A stretch of DNA of 64,000 nt from Pandoraea pneumonica (GCF_902459645.1 NZ_CABPSK010000001.1:620001-684000); one strand, 5' to 3'; numbered from the stretch's first letter, positions 27,535 to 37,111 are shown. Program-made: numbers and translations. The notes: generated by a model not told the origin, from the sequence alone.

Positions 27535-28381
27535 CGCTGCATACCGCCATTAAAACGAGCGACAGCGCGGCGGCTTGTGGGAAATCCGTTTGCCCGTCCG
27601 ACATCTTGAGGAACATGAGCAACGGCAGGATGTTGATTTGGGTACCGGCCAGCGCGAGCGCGGTGCCGTACGTGCCCATGGCAATCGCGGTGACGAGGCA
27701 CCACGCCGCGGCCAGCGTCGGCCAGAGTTCGCGCAGCGCCACGTCGACGAGCGCGCGCAGCGGATGCGCCCCGAGCGTGAGCGCAGCTTCGAGCGGACGG
27801 CGGTCGAGGTTGGCGATCGACGGGTAGACCATCAGCGCCACGCGCGGAATCAAGTAGTACGCGTACGCCGCGATAAGACCCGGTGCCGTGTAGATGAGCG
27901 CACCAACGCGTGCCGGGTCGGCCCCGAGCGACGCCAGCCCGAGCGTGACGAACCCCGCCCGGCCGAACGCCAGAATGAATCCGTAAGCGATCACGAGTCC
28001 CGAGAACGCTAGCGGCACGCCCATGGCGGCGAGCCAGAAGCGGCGCCGCCGAGGGGTTTGCCGTGCGAGGGTGACGGCCAGCAGCGCGCCGACGAGCAGC
28101 GACACCGTACCTGCGCCGACGGCGAGTGCCAGCGAGTTCACCAAGGCGTTGCGCACCAGCGGATCGATGGCGATAGCGAGGAACGCCTCGCCACGGCCCT
28201 CGAATGCGGCGATTACCAGCGCACCGAGCGGTAGCCCGAAGCCCAGCGCGAGCAACGCGGCGGCGGGCAAGCCGCCGAAGCGGCGAACCCAACCGCGCGG
28301 GGCGAGCGTCCCGCGCGGGCGGCGCGGGCTGCGCTCGATTGCCTCGATGGCGGGGACCGGGTTGGCGCGATGGGGCGTCAT
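27488..28381 (-). CDS. ABC importer permease (Fe(III)/aminoethylphosphonate class)
   Basis: This 297-residue inner-membrane protein has about six transmembrane segments. It starts at ATG 28381 (MTPHRANP), 11 bases after the binding-protein gene; the open frame upstream of that is antisense noise. The EAA-type loop is near LEAALTLGAHPLRALVDVALRELWPTL. With the permease at 30599 it makes a heterodimeric channel of the PotB/PotC or PhnU/PhnV type. Confidence 0.88.
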   Translation of the reverse strand: MTPHRANPVPAIEAIERSPRRPRGTLAPRGWVRRFGGLPAAALLALGFGLPLGALVIAAFEGRGEAFLAIAIDPLVRNALVNSLALAVGAGTVSLLVGALLAVTLARQTPRRRRFWLAAMGVPLAFSGLVIAYGFILAFGRAGFVTLGLASLGADPARVGALIYTAPGLIAAYAYYLIPRVALMVYPSIANLDRRPLEAALTLGAHPLRALVDVALRELWPTLAAAWCLVTAIAMGTYGTALALAGTQINILPLLMFLKMSDGQTDFPQAAALSLVLMAVCSGVLALGECLVRRHPQ

Positions 28382-28392
28382 GTCGTGCGATC

Positions 28393-29511
28393 TCACTTGG
28401 CGAGTGCGGCGGCGGCCCACAGGCGGTCGACTTCGGCCTTCTGCGCGGCGGCACGCGCTACATCGAGCGGATGCACTTGCGGCGCATCCGGCATGCGTGC
28501 GCGCATCTCCGGCGAGAGCGGCACGCCGGGCACGGCGGGGCGCACGTAGCCTTGCGCAAAAAGCGCCTGACCGACCGGGCTCATGATGAGGTTGAGCCAC
28601 AGCTTGGCGGCGTCCGGGTTCGGGCCGTTCTTCACGAGACTGATGGCATAGGGCGCAGAGACAGTGGCTTCCTTCGGAATGACCACCTGCGCCGCGTCGC
28701 CCATGCCGTCGGTGTACTTCGCCTTCAGACCGTCGTTTTCATAGCCGATCAAAATCGGAATCTCGCCCTTCACGAACTTCGCATAGGGGGTCGTGCCTTC
28801 CACTCGCATGACGTTGCCAGCATCGCGCAACTTGCCGAAGAACTCGGCACCGGGCTTCGGGTTGTCGACGTTGCCGCCAAAGGCATACGCGGCGGCAAAC
28901 ACGGCGACTTGACCCTGCCCCGTCGAACGCGGGTCGAGGTACACCACGGCGTTCTTGTACTCCGGCTTGAGCAGGTCGGCCCATGACTGCGGCACGTTTT
29001 TCACCAGCTTCGTGTTCACGAGAAACGCGATGTTGAGCGAATGGATGGTGAACCAGCGGCCATCGTTATCGCGAAACACCTTCGGCAACGTGTCGAAATT
29101 GATGGGCTTGAACGGGGCCACCACGTCTTTCTGCACCGCGTCGAGTGCCGAGCCAGCGAAGTAGTAAGCGGTATCGGCTTGCGGGCGGCGGCGCGACTTG
29201 TCGAGCGCGACCACCGTGGCCGCCGAGCCGATGTCGTTGTACGTGATCTCGACCTTCGGATAGCGCTTTCGGAATTCGGCAAACAGCGCCTTCCAGTTGG
29301 CCCACTCCGGCCCGGTGTCGAACGACACCACGAGACCTTCTTCTGCCGCTTTGGCGTAAAGCTCCGCTTCACCGGGGTAGAGCGGGGCACCCGCTTGGGT
29401 TTGCGCGTGTGCCGCAACGGTGGTGCCCGCGAGCAGCGCGAACGAGACGGCCAGCGTGGAAAGCGCGGGCAAGACGGCACGAGACAGCAGCGAAGGGGTA
29501 AAGCGAGTCAT
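28393..29511 (-). CDS. ABC substrate-binding protein (Fe(III)/2-aminoethylphosphonate-like)
   Basis: This periplasmic binding protein has 372 residues. The ATG at 29511 has GGAG 8 bases upstream. The signal peptide ends at AAHAQT. The fold motifs are LVVSFDTGPEWANWKALFAEFRKRYPKVEITYNDIGSAATVVALDKSR, ADLLKPEYKNAVVYLDPRSTGQGQVAVFAAAYAFGG and GEIPILIGYENDGLK. This group binds ferric iron, aminoethylphosphonate, putrescine-like or sugar-phosphate ligands. The ligand is not set by sequence alone. It sits third in the operon permease-ATPase-binding protein-permease. Confidence 0.88.
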   Translation of the reverse strand: MTRFTPSLLSRAVLPALSTLAVSFALLAGTTVAAHAQTQAGAPLYPGEAELYAKAAEEGLVVSFDTGPEWANWKALFAEFRKRYPKVEITYNDIGSAATVVALDKSRRRPQADTAYYFAGSALDAVQKDVVAPFKPINFDTLPKVFRDNDGRWFTIHSLNIAFLVNTKLVKNVPQSWADLLKPEYKNAVVYLDPRSTGQGQVAVFAAAYAFGGNVDNPKPGAEFFGKLRDAGNVMRVEGTTPYAKFVKGEIPILIGYENDGLKAKYTDGMGDAAQVVIPKEATVSAPYAISLVKNGPNPDAAKLWLNLIMSPVGQALFAQGYVRPAVPGVPLSPEMRARMPDAPQVHPLDVARAAAQKAEVDRLWAAAALAK

Positions 29512-29564
29512 CGACAGGGCTCCATCGGGGGCATGGGGTAAGGGCATTTTGGAAATCGGTTCAC

Positions 29565-30602
29565 TTATTTCGTTGACGGCGGCAGCACGCGCAGATGCGC
29601 CGGGTCGAGCGCCACGGCATGCGTCGCGGCACGCCGGTGTTCGCCCAACAGCGGGGTAGCGGCACCGTCCGGAAAGAAGTCGTAGCGGCAGGTCGCACCG
29701 AAGAAGCGCACGGCCCCGGCGCGTCCGGGCAGGCGATTGATCGCATGCATCGGCGGATCGGTATCGACGTGCTCGGGCCGCACCAGCACGTTCACGGCGT
29801 CGCCAATGCGCCATGCGCCGGTGTCGGCGAGCAGTTCCGCGAACCCGACGTCGACCGCGCCGGGGCGTACTACGCGTGCGGGCAGCACCGTCGACAGGCC
29901 CGTGAAGCTGGCGACCGTCGCACAGGCGGGGGCATCGTAAAGGCGCTGCGGCGTGTCGATTTGCAAGAGGCGTCCGCTATCGATAACCGCCACACGGTCG
30001 GCCAGACTCAGCGCTTCGTCGCGATCGTGCGTGACGATCAGCGTGGTGGCACCGCTCGCTTGCTGCAACGCGCGAATTTCGTCGCGCAATTGCTGGCGAA
30101 TACCGGCATCGAGGGCAGCGAGCGGCTCGTCGAGCAGCAACACGCGGGGCGATACGGCCAGCGCCCGCGCCAATGCGACGCGCTGCTGCTGGCCGCCCGA
30201 GAGCGATGCGGGACGCCGCCCGGCGCAATCGGCCAGCCCCACTCGGGCGAGCATGTCGAGCGCCGTGCGCTGACGCTCGGCGGCGCTCACGCGACGCATG
30301 CGCAGCCCGTAGGCCACGTTATCGAGCACGCTGAGGTGCGGGAACAACGCGTATTGCTGAAACACCATGCCGACTTGACGCCGCCAGACGGGCACACCGG
30401 CAACGTCTTCACCGCCGATGGCGATGCGTCCGCGATAGCCGTCGAGCAAGCCCGCGACCAGCCGCAACACGGTCGACTTGCCGGAGCCGCTGCGGCCCAT
30501 CACGGCAAGCAGCTCGCCCTGACGCACTTGCAGACTGACGTCGTCGAGACCCTGCGGTGCGCCTTGGTAACGGAAGCTGACGTTTTCGAGCGTAAGACTC
30601 AT
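29565..30602 (-). CDS. ABC importer ATPase (PotA/FbpC-like, with TOBE domain)
   Basis: This 345-residue ATPase has Walker A (GRSGSGKST), Q-loop (VFQQYALFPHLSVLDNVAYGL), signature (LSGGQQQR), Walker B (VLLLDEPLAALD) and H-loop (VTHDRDEAL). Residues about 240-345 form a TOBE-like regulatory domain (VNVLVRPEHVDTD). The ATG at 30602 overlaps the upstream permease stop as ATGA. It powers the two permeases of this operon. Confidence 0.93.
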   Translation of the reverse strand: MSLTLENVSFRYQGAPQGLDDVSLQVRQGELLAVMGRSGSGKSTVLRLVAGLLDGYRGRIAIGGEDVAGVPVWRRQVGMVFQQYALFPHLSVLDNVAYGLRMRRVSAAERQRTALDMLARVGLADCAGRRPASLSGGQQQRVALARALAVSPRVLLLDEPLAALDAGIRQQLRDEIRALQQASGATTLIVTHDRDEALSLADRVAVIDSGRLLQIDTPQRLYDAPACATVASFTGLSTVLPARVVRPGAVDVGFAELLADTGAWRIGDAVNVLVRPEHVDTDPPMHAINRLPGRAGAVRFFGATCRYDFFPDGAATPLLGEHRRAATHAVALDPAHLRVLPPSTK

Positions 30603-31498
30603 GAACTGACCTTCTGACGAGACGCCGCAAAGATCGATACGCCGGTCGCGACCAGCGCGAGCACAAGCAGCACGACCGTGGCAGCGCACGCAAAACCGGT
30701 GGCGCCGTAGAACGCCTGAAGCAGCACGACCGGATAGTTGCGATAGCGGAAACCCGCGATGAGATTGGAAATTTGAAATTCGCCGATCGATAGCGCGGCG
30801 ACCATCACCAGCCCCGCGACGAGGCTATGTGTGAGGTTGGGCACGGCGACGGTCAGAAACTGTTTGAGCGGCGAGGCACCGAGCGTTGCCGCGCAGTCTT
30901 CGAGCCGCGCGATGTCCAGATGACGCAGATCGGCGAGCAACGTTTGCGTGAGATAGGGCAGCGTGAGTACGGTATGGGCGAGCACCAGCAGCCAAAGCGA
31001 ACCGAGCCACGGCAGCGTGTCGCCGCTGAAGACAGCGATGTAGCCGAAGCCGAGCGTGAGCGCCGGTACGGCCACCGGCAGAAGCGTGACGAGCCGGGCG
31101 ACGGCACCCCGCGCGGTGCGCGCGCCGTGATGCAGGGCATAGGCGAGCGGCAGTCCCACGATGGCCGTCATCACGCAGCAGCTCAGTGCGACGATGAGGC
31201 TCGTGGAGAACGCGCGCCGGAACGACGGATCGCCTGCCAGTTCCGCAAACCACTGCACGGTGAAGCCGGTCGGCAAGACGGTGTTCGTCCATGCCTGCCC
31301 AAAGGCGCCCACGAGCAACAGCAGCACCGGCAGACACAGATAGATGAGGAAGAGGGCGGCGACCGCGCGCACGATCCAGAGCAATACGCCGGTGCGCGCA
31401 CGTTGCGGCGTCTGCCCCGCCTGATCTGCATCGGCAGGCGCGGGGCTGTGCCGGGATGGCACAGCTAAGGCGAGGCGCTCGGTAGGGACGTCGGACAT
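30599..31498 (-). CDS. ABC importer permease, first gene of operon
   Basis: This 299-residue inner-membrane protein has about six transmembrane segments; the EAA loop is near ARLEDCAATLGASPLKQFLTVAVPNL. The start at 31498 (MSDVPTERL) has AGG 8 bases upstream. It is divergent from a LysR gene with a 232-base shared control region, so that LysR probably regulates the importer. Confidence 0.88.
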   Translation of the reverse strand: MSDVPTERLALAVPSRHSPAPADADQAGQTPQRARTGVLLWIVRAVAALFLIYLCLPVLLLLVGAFGQAWTNTVLPTGFTVQWFAELAGDPSFRRAFSTSLIVALSCCVMTAIVGLPLAYALHHGARTARGAVARLVTLLPVAVPALTLGFGYIAVFSGDTLPWLGSLWLLVLAHTVLTLPYLTQTLLADLRHLDIARLEDCAATLGASPLKQFLTVAVPNLTHSLVAGLVMVAALSIGEFQISNLIAGFRYRNYPVVLLQAFYGATGFACAATVVLLVLALVATGVSIFAASRQKVSS

Positions 31499-31730
31499 CG
31501 GGAGAACCTGATCGGCAATCAATGACAAAGGAGGATCTGCGCCGCCGGGGCCTTGATTTTCCTGGCAGGAAAAGGCTGGCCGCAGGTTTTGCATTGGGCG
31601 CCAGTGTCGTGGTGCGGCGTGTCATCGTCATGAAGAAAACACACAAATCGGGCATCGTGCTGTGCGAAAACGGAACAGTCGATGGCCGCACACCCGTGCC
31701 CGTCGTTGCCCGAAAACCCCCGTCGTTCCT

Positions 31731-32645
31731 ATGCCTGCGCTACGCCACTGTTATCCCAATACCGCTGAATTGCTTGCCTTCGTCAGCGCCGCAAGGCACT
31801 TGAATTTTTCTCGTGCTGCCCGTGAACTGGGTCTCACGCCGAGCGCGGTGAGTCGCCAGATTGCGGCGCTCGAAGCGTTGGTCGCAACGCCGCTCTTCGT
31901 GCGCGAGGGGCGAAATTTGACGCTGACCGATGCCGGGCGCCGCTATCATGAGCGCGTGGCCGAGCCGCTGCGCGAGATCGGCAACGCATCGTTGGAATTG
32001 ATGACTTCGCGGGGGGAGAGCGACTTGCTGACGATTGCGAGCGTGCCGACATTTACGACGAAATGGCTCATCCCTCGTTTGCCGGATTTTCTCGCGCAAA
32101 CGCCGGGCGTCACGCTCAGCTTTAGCCGCCACTTGTCGCACGGTGATGCCTTTCCGTTCTCGCTGGATGCCGCCATCCGTTATGGCGACGGGGAATGGGA
32201 AGGGGTGGTGAGCGACTATCTCGATGGGCGCAGCTTCGTTCCTGTTTGCTCGCCGTCTTTCGTCGAGCGTTATCCGCTCGCGGGCGTGAGCGACATCGCA
32301 CGTGCGCCGCGTTTGGTGCACAGTCAGGCGGAAGATGTCTGGGGCACATGGGCTCGGCGCTACGACGTGGCAGAACAAGCGCAGCGCACGGGGCCCCGCT
32401 TCGAGCAGTATTCGGTGCTGCTACAGGCGGCCGAAGCGGGCATGGGCATTGGTCTAGTGCCTGCGTTTCTCGCCCGAGAGGCGATAACGGCGGGGCGGCT
32501 GGTCGAGCCGGTGGACGCCGGGGTCGATGTGCCGCACCACGGTCACTATCTTTGTTACCCGCGCGAGCGGTTGCAGCAGCGTGCAGCCTTGCGCCAGTTC
32601 CGCATGTGGATGTTGGCGCAGGCAGGGCAAGACGTGAAAGGTTAA
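31731..32645 (+). CDS. LysR-family regulator, GcvA-like
   Basis: This 304-residue regulator has a helix-turn-helix at about residues 10-60 (ELLAFVSAARHLNFSRAARELGLTPSAVSRQIAALEALVATPLFVREGRNLTLTDAG) and the GcvA-type effector domain (SVPTFTTKWLIPRLPDFLAQTPGVTLSFS, AAIRYGDGEWEGV). The start at 31731 fits the family. It is divergent from the ABC importer and its stop lies 7 bases before the alginate lyase ATG, so the two are probably co-transcribed. Confidence 0.92.
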   Translation: MPALRHCYPNTAELLAFVSAARHLNFSRAARELGLTPSAVSRQIAALEALVATPLFVREGRNLTLTDAGRRYHERVAEPLREIGNASLELMTSRGESDLLTIASVPTFTTKWLIPRLPDFLAQTPGVTLSFSRHLSHGDAFPFSLDAAIRYGDGEWEGVVSDYLDGRSFVPVCSPSFVERYPLAGVSDIARAPRLVHSQAEDVWGTWARRYDVAEQAQRTGPRFEQYSVLLQAAEAGMGIGLVPAFLAREAITAGRLVEPVDAGVDVPHHGHYLCYPRERLQQRAALRQFRMWMLAQAGQDVKG

Positions 32646-32652
32646 GCGACGC

Positions 32653-33696
32653 ATGACACACCAACGTATCAGTCAACGACGCCTGTTCATGACGGCGATC
32701 GCAGGCGTATTCACCATGACACTGCAACTTGCTGCGGCCGCGGCGCCGCACGAATGTCCCGCACCGCCTCCGGGAAACCCCGACATTCGGGCGCTGGGCT
32801 ACTACACGGACGCGGCAAAGTCGAAGATCGATCCGCAATTGCAGGCGCAGAACGCCGCAGCCGTAAAGCCGCTAAACGATTTCACCGCGCAAATCGCCAA
32901 GATGACCGACGCCTATGCCCACGCGGCAGGCAAAGGCGGCGAGGCTGACGGGCGTTGCACGCTCGCGTGGCTTGAAGCGTGGGCCAGCAGCGGGGCGATG
33001 CTTGGACAGATGATTCACGTGAACAACGATCAGTCCGACTACATGCGTCAATGGACGCATGGGGCCGCCGCCATCGCCTATCTGCGAACGCAGGCGTTGG
33101 CCACGGCGCAGCAGCGGCAAGTCATCGAGGCGTGGTTGCGTCAACTGTCGAGCGCAAATCTCGCTTACTGGGGCAACCCCAAGCACAAGCGCAACAACCA
33201 CTACTACTGGACCGGCGTGGGCATCATGGCGACGGCCGTGGCCACGCACGACAGCGCATTGCTATCGACGGCACAAGGCATCTACCGCACGGGTATCGAC
33301 GCCATTGAACCCGATGGCAGCTTGCCGATGGAGATGGCCCGCAAACGCCGCGCGCTGCATTATCACGACTACGCTACGGCCCCGTTGGTGTTCATGGCAG
33401 AACTCGCGCGATTGAATGGCGACGACTGGTATGCCTATCGGCAAGGTGCCATCGAACGACTCGCCGCACGGGTGGCCGATGGCTACCGCGATCCTGCGTG
33501 GTTCAACGCGCAGTCGGGCGTGGCGCAGGAGACTGCACAGCCGCACGGATCGAGCGGCTGGGTGGAGTTCTACCGGCTGCGTTCGCCACACCCCGAGCGG
33601 TATGACGCCATGCACGCCTTCGCGCCGTTTAAAGACCCGCGCATGGGCGGCAACCTGACATGGATGGCGGAACACGGCATCGTGCCGACGCGCTGA
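32653..33696 (+). CDS. Periplasmic alginate (poly-mannuronate) lyase, PL5/AlgL-like
   Basis: This 347-residue exported protein has a signal peptide ending near residue 31 (QLAAAAAP). The AlgL-type catalytic region is clear: HKRNNHYYWTGVGIMATAVA and DGSLPMEMARKRRALHYHDYATAPLVFMAELA, which carry the Asn/His and Arg/His/Tyr residues used for beta-elimination in PL5 enzymes. It cleaves mannuronate-rich alginate in the periplasm. No alginate biosynthesis gene is nearby, so it is either a scavenging enzyme or acts on another uronate polymer. It is coupled to a LysR gene. Confidence 0.85.
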   Translation: MTHQRISQRRLFMTAIAGVFTMTLQLAAAAAPHECPAPPPGNPDIRALGYYTDAAKSKIDPQLQAQNAAAVKPLNDFTAQIAKMTDAYAHAAGKGGEADGRCTLAWLEAWASSGAMLGQMIHVNNDQSDYMRQWTHGAAAIAYLRTQALATAQQRQVIEAWLRQLSSANLAYWGNPKHKRNNHYYWTGVGIMATAVATHDSALLSTAQGIYRTGIDAIEPDGSLPMEMARKRRALHYHDYATAPLVFMAELARLNGDDWYAYRQGAIERLAARVADGYRDPAWFNAQSGVAQETAQPHGSSGWVEFYRLRSPHPERYDAMHAFAPFKDPRMGGNLTWMAEHGIVPTR

Positions 33697-33727
33697 GCTT
33701 CCATCGCCTAGCATCCATCGCACAACA

Positions 33728-34615
33728 TCAACCACGCGTCGTGCTCGCGACGATCAAATCGTAGAGCGCCTGAGCCGCGGGCGATAGCTGCGCACCGCGC
33801 CGCGTCACCAGCACCAGCGTGCGGGCGATCACCGGTTCGACCAGATCGACGACGCGAATGTGCGGATACGCGCCTTTCTGAATCGCCAAACGTGGCACCA
33901 CGGCTGCCGCCACACCCTCTGCCACCATCCCCACAGCAGTGGAACTGCGCTGCACTTCGAAGTGCGGTTGCAGATTCACGTCCGCTAACGCGCCGTCGAG
34001 CAACGACCGGTTGGCGCTGACTTGCCCGGCAAAAATCAAAGGATAGGGCGCGAGATTGCGCCACGGCACGCGCCGGCGGCGTGCCAGCGGATGCGTCTCG
34101 TGACAGATCAGCACGAATTGATCTTGCGCGACGGGTAGCCCCACCAGATCGCCGTGGCCCGGCCCCGCGATGTGAATGCCGAACTCGGCTTCACGCCGCA
34201 GCACCGCATCGGTGACGGCCACCGACGAGTGATCGAGTACGCGCACACGGTTGTGCGGAAAGCGCTGCGCATAGGTTTGCAAAATGCTCGGCAAAAACTG
34301 CACCCCGGCCGTCGGCACACACGCAATCGACACGTCGCCGCGCGCAGCTTGTCCGCTCTCTTTGATTTCGGTGAGTGCGTCGGAGAGCTCATCGAGCAGA
34401 CGGCGTGCCTGTGGCAGAAAGTCCCGCCCGATTTGGGTGAGCGACACGGAGCGCGTGGTGCGCTCGAAGAGCATGACGCCCAAATAGTCCTCCAGTTTAC
34501 GCAACCGCTGTGTGATCGCGGTTTGCGTGACCGAGAGCGCATCGGCAGCACTCTGGAAGCCGCCACGATCGGCAATCGCGACAAACGCCTGCACGCCGAG
34601 GATGTCGATTTTCAT
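33728..34615 (-). CDS. LysR-family transcriptional regulator
   Basis: This 295-residue regulator has a helix-turn-helix at about residues 5-55 (LGVQAFVAIADRGGFQSAADALSVTQTAITQRLRKLEDYLGVMLFERTTRSVSLT) and an effector domain of the CynR/CbbR-like kind. It is divergent from the aconitase-type gene across a 129-base region and probably controls it, perhaps in response to a tricarboxylate. Confidence 0.93.
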   Translation of the reverse strand: MKIDILGVQAFVAIADRGGFQSAADALSVTQTAITQRLRKLEDYLGVMLFERTTRSVSLTQIGRDFLPQARRLLDELSDALTEIKESGQAARGDVSIACVPTAGVQFLPSILQTYAQRFPHNRVRVLDHSSVAVTDAVLRREAEFGIHIAGPGHGDLVGLPVAQDQFVLICHETHPLARRRRVPWRNLAPYPLIFAGQVSANRSLLDGALADVNLQPHFEVQRSSTAVGMVAEGVAAAVVPRLAIQKGAYPHIRVVDLVEPVIARTLVLVTRRGAQLSPAAQALYDLIVASTTRG

Positions 34616-34744
34616 AAGAAAAATTGAGTAATCGGACAGATAAATTCATTTTACCGGAGACAAAGACGGTTCCAGAATCCGTCCTGCGATCGCACCCATC
34701 CACCCCACAAATGCTTTCAGAAGAGTTTAGAAAAGGAGTGATCG

Positions 34745-37048
34745 ATGTCCCAATTCATTTCGGCGCAGGCGCTTACGCGTCTGTATGCGGCCATGGACGA
34801 CAAGCTTGCCGTCGTCCGCCAGCGGCTTGGCCATCCGCTCACGCTGGCCGAGAAAGTGCTGTTCGGCCATCTTGCCGACCCTGAGAATCAGGCGCTGGTT
34901 CCGGGGCAGAGCTATCTCGCGCTCATGGTCGACCGTGTCGTGTTTCAAGATGTGCTCGGCCAGACCGGCATGCTTCAGTTCATGCAAACGGGCCGTGACC
35001 GTGTTGCCGTTCCGGCGAGCATTCACTGCGACCACCTGATTCAAGCGCGTGTCGAGGGACGCGCCGACTTGCGCGCTTCCATCGACGAGAATCGCGAGGT
35101 CTATGCCTTTTTGCGCAGCGCGGCCGCCCGTTACGGGCTGGGCTTCTGGGAGCCGGGCGCGGGCATCATTCATCAGGTGGTGTTGGAAAACTACGCGTTC
35201 CCGGGCGCCCTCATCATCGGCACTGATTCGCATACGCCCAATGGCGGCGGGCTGGGTGCCTGCGCCGTCGGTGTGGGCGGTGCCGATGCCGTGGAGGCGC
35301 TTGCCGGGTTGCCGTGGGAAGTGCTGTATCCCAAGCGCATCGCGGTGTATCTCACCGGTGAGTTGAGCGGCTGGACGGCGCCGAAGGACGTGATTCTGCG
35401 CGTGGCCGGTGAGCTCACGGTCTCGGGCGGTACGAACGCCATCGTGGAATACATCGGCCCCGGTGCGCGCACGATCAGCGCGACGGGCAAGGCCACCATC
35501 ACCAATATGGGCGCAGAGCTCGGCGCGACCACGTCGATGTTTCCGGCGGACGAACGCATGCTCACGTATCTGCGCGCCAGCGGTCGAGCCGATCTCGTGC
35601 CGGTGATCGAGGCCAATCTCTCGTTGCTCGCACCCGACCCGCAAGTCGAGGCGAATCCGGAGCACTTCTACGACCGCGTGGTCCGTATCGATCTCTCGAC
35701 GCTGGAGCCGCATGTCGTCGGCCCGCACTCGCCGGACCGGGCCCGCACCGTCTCGCAGTTGGCGGCGCAGATGAAGCAGGCGAAGCCTGGCGACGGGCTG
35801 GCCGCGCACGACGTGGAGGCCGACACGTTATCGGCGGCGCTGATCGGCAGTTGCACGAACTCGTCGTATGAAGACATGAGCCGCGCTGCCGACGTGGCGA
35901 AGCAGGCCCATGCGCATGGCGTTAAGGCGGCGGTAGCGTTCATGGTGACGCCGGGGTCGGAGCAGGTGAGAGCGACGATCGCTCGCGATGGGCAACTCGA
36001 TGCACTGTCTGCGATGGGCGGCACCGTGCTGGCCAATGCTTGCGGGCCTTGCATCGGACAGTGGCGGCGCGAGTCGGCCGCTGTCGCGACGCCGAATACC
36101 ATCGTGACTTCGTACAACCGCAATTTCCCGCGTCGTAACGACGGTTCGCCCAACACGGTCAATCTGATTGCCAGCCCGGAAATCGTGACCGCTTGGGCGT
36201 TGGCAGGTCGCCTTTCGTTCGATCCGCAGCACGACACGCTCACGGGGGCCGATGGCAAGCCGTTCCGGCTGACGCCGCCCGCCGTGGCGCCCGAAGTGCC
36301 ACCCGACGGTTTCACCCGAGGGGCGACGCATTACATCGCGCCGCCCGACGACGGGACGCGAGTCGAAGTGAGTGTCGATCCGAAGAGCGAACGCATTCAG
36401 GTGCTCAAGCCGTGGCCAGCGTGGAACGGCAGCGATCCGACGGGCATGCCGGTGTTGATCAAGACGCGGGGCAAGACCACGACGGACCACATCTCACCGG
36501 CCGGGCCGTGGCTGAAGCTGCGCGGTCATCTGGAGCGCTTCAGCGACAACCTGCTGTCGGGCGGCACCAATGCATACACCGGCGCAACCGGGCGCACGAT
36601 CGACCTGTTGAGCGGGGCGCAAGACGTGACGCCCGCGCAGGCCGCACGCGCCTATCGGGCCGCTGGGGTGCCGTGGGTCATCGTGGGCGACTTCAACTAC
36701 GGTGAAGGCAGCAGCCGCGAACACGCCGCACTGTCGCCGCGTTTGCTCGGCGGCATGGCGGTCATCGCACGCAGCTTCGCCCGCATTCACGAGACGAATC
36801 TGAAGAAGCAGGGGCTGTTGGCGTTGACGTTTGCCAACCCGGACGACTACGAACACGTGCGGGCCGACGATCGTATCGACCTGCTGGGGTTAGCCAATTT
36901 GGCCCCGAAGCGCGATGTCGAATGCGTGCTGCACCATGCGGACGGTAGTCGTGAAACGGTGTGGTTGAAGCATAGCTACAGCGATGTGCAGCTTCAGTGG
37001 TTTAAGGCGGGGTCGGCATTGAACGTCGTGCCGAAGTCGAGCAAGTAA
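34745..37048 (+). CDS. Aconitate hydratase, mitochondrial-type (single-chain)
   Basis: This 767-residue cytoplasmic [4Fe-4S] hydro-lyase has AAAAGGAG 6 bases before the ATG. Its sequence is close in layout to eukaryotic ACO2 rather than to bacterial AcnA or AcnB: HCDHLIQARVEG, GFWEPGAGIIHQVVLENYAFPGALIIGTDSHTPNGGGLG. Cluster cysteines are C370 (IGSCTNSSYED), C433 and C436 (NACGPCIGQW). The swivel domain has the active-site loop GEGSSREHAAL at about 653-663. It could isomerise citrate or a related tricarboxylate. A divergent LysR suggests an inducible role rather than housekeeping. Confidence 0.9.
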   Translation: MSQFISAQALTRLYAAMDDKLAVVRQRLGHPLTLAEKVLFGHLADPENQALVPGQSYLALMVDRVVFQDVLGQTGMLQFMQTGRDRVAVPASIHCDHLIQARVEGRADLRASIDENREVYAFLRSAAARYGLGFWEPGAGIIHQVVLENYAFPGALIIGTDSHTPNGGGLGACAVGVGGADAVEALAGLPWEVLYPKRIAVYLTGELSGWTAPKDVILRVAGELTVSGGTNAIVEYIGPGARTISATGKATITNMGAELGATTSMFPADERMLTYLRASGRADLVPVIEANLSLLAPDPQVEANPEHFYDRVVRIDLSTLEPHVVGPHSPDRARTVSQLAAQMKQAKPGDGLAAHDVEADTLSAALIGSCTNSSYEDMSRAADVAKQAHAHGVKAAVAFMVTPGSEQVRATIARDGQLDALSAMGGTVLANACGPCIGQWRRESAAVATPNTIVTSYNRNFPRRNDGSPNTVNLIASPEIVTAWALAGRLSFDPQHDTLTGADGKPFRLTPPAVAPEVPPDGFTRGATHYIAPPDDGTRVEVSVDPKSERIQVLKPWPAWNGSDPTGMPVLIKTRGKTTTDHISPAGPWLKLRGHLERFSDNLLSGGTNAYTGATGRTIDLLSGAQDVTPAQAARAYRAAGVPWVIVGDFNYGEGSSREHAALSPRLLGGMAVIARSFARIHETNLKKQGLLALTFANPDDYEHVRADDRIDLLGLANLAPKRDVECVLHHADGSRETVWLKHSYSDVQLQWFKAGSALNVVPKSSK

Positions 37049-37073
37049 TACGGCAACGCTGTCGACAGCGATG

Positions 37074-37111
37074 CGGGGCATGCAGCTACCACGGCGGTGG
37101 TGCATGCCCCG
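37074..37111. terminator. Bidirectional hairpin between convergent genes
   Basis: Arms CGGGGCATGCA (37074-37084) and TGCATGCCCCG (37101-37111) are perfect, with a further ACCAC/GTGGT pairing inside the loop. It sits between the aconitase-type gene and the converging sulfonate-type binding protein. There is no clear T tract. Confidence 0.6.

Noticed and set aside
34727-35809. Minus-strand frame of 360 codons antisense to the aconitase gene
   Set aside because: Arg/His-rich shadow with no start signals; the aconitase motifs are complete on the other strand.
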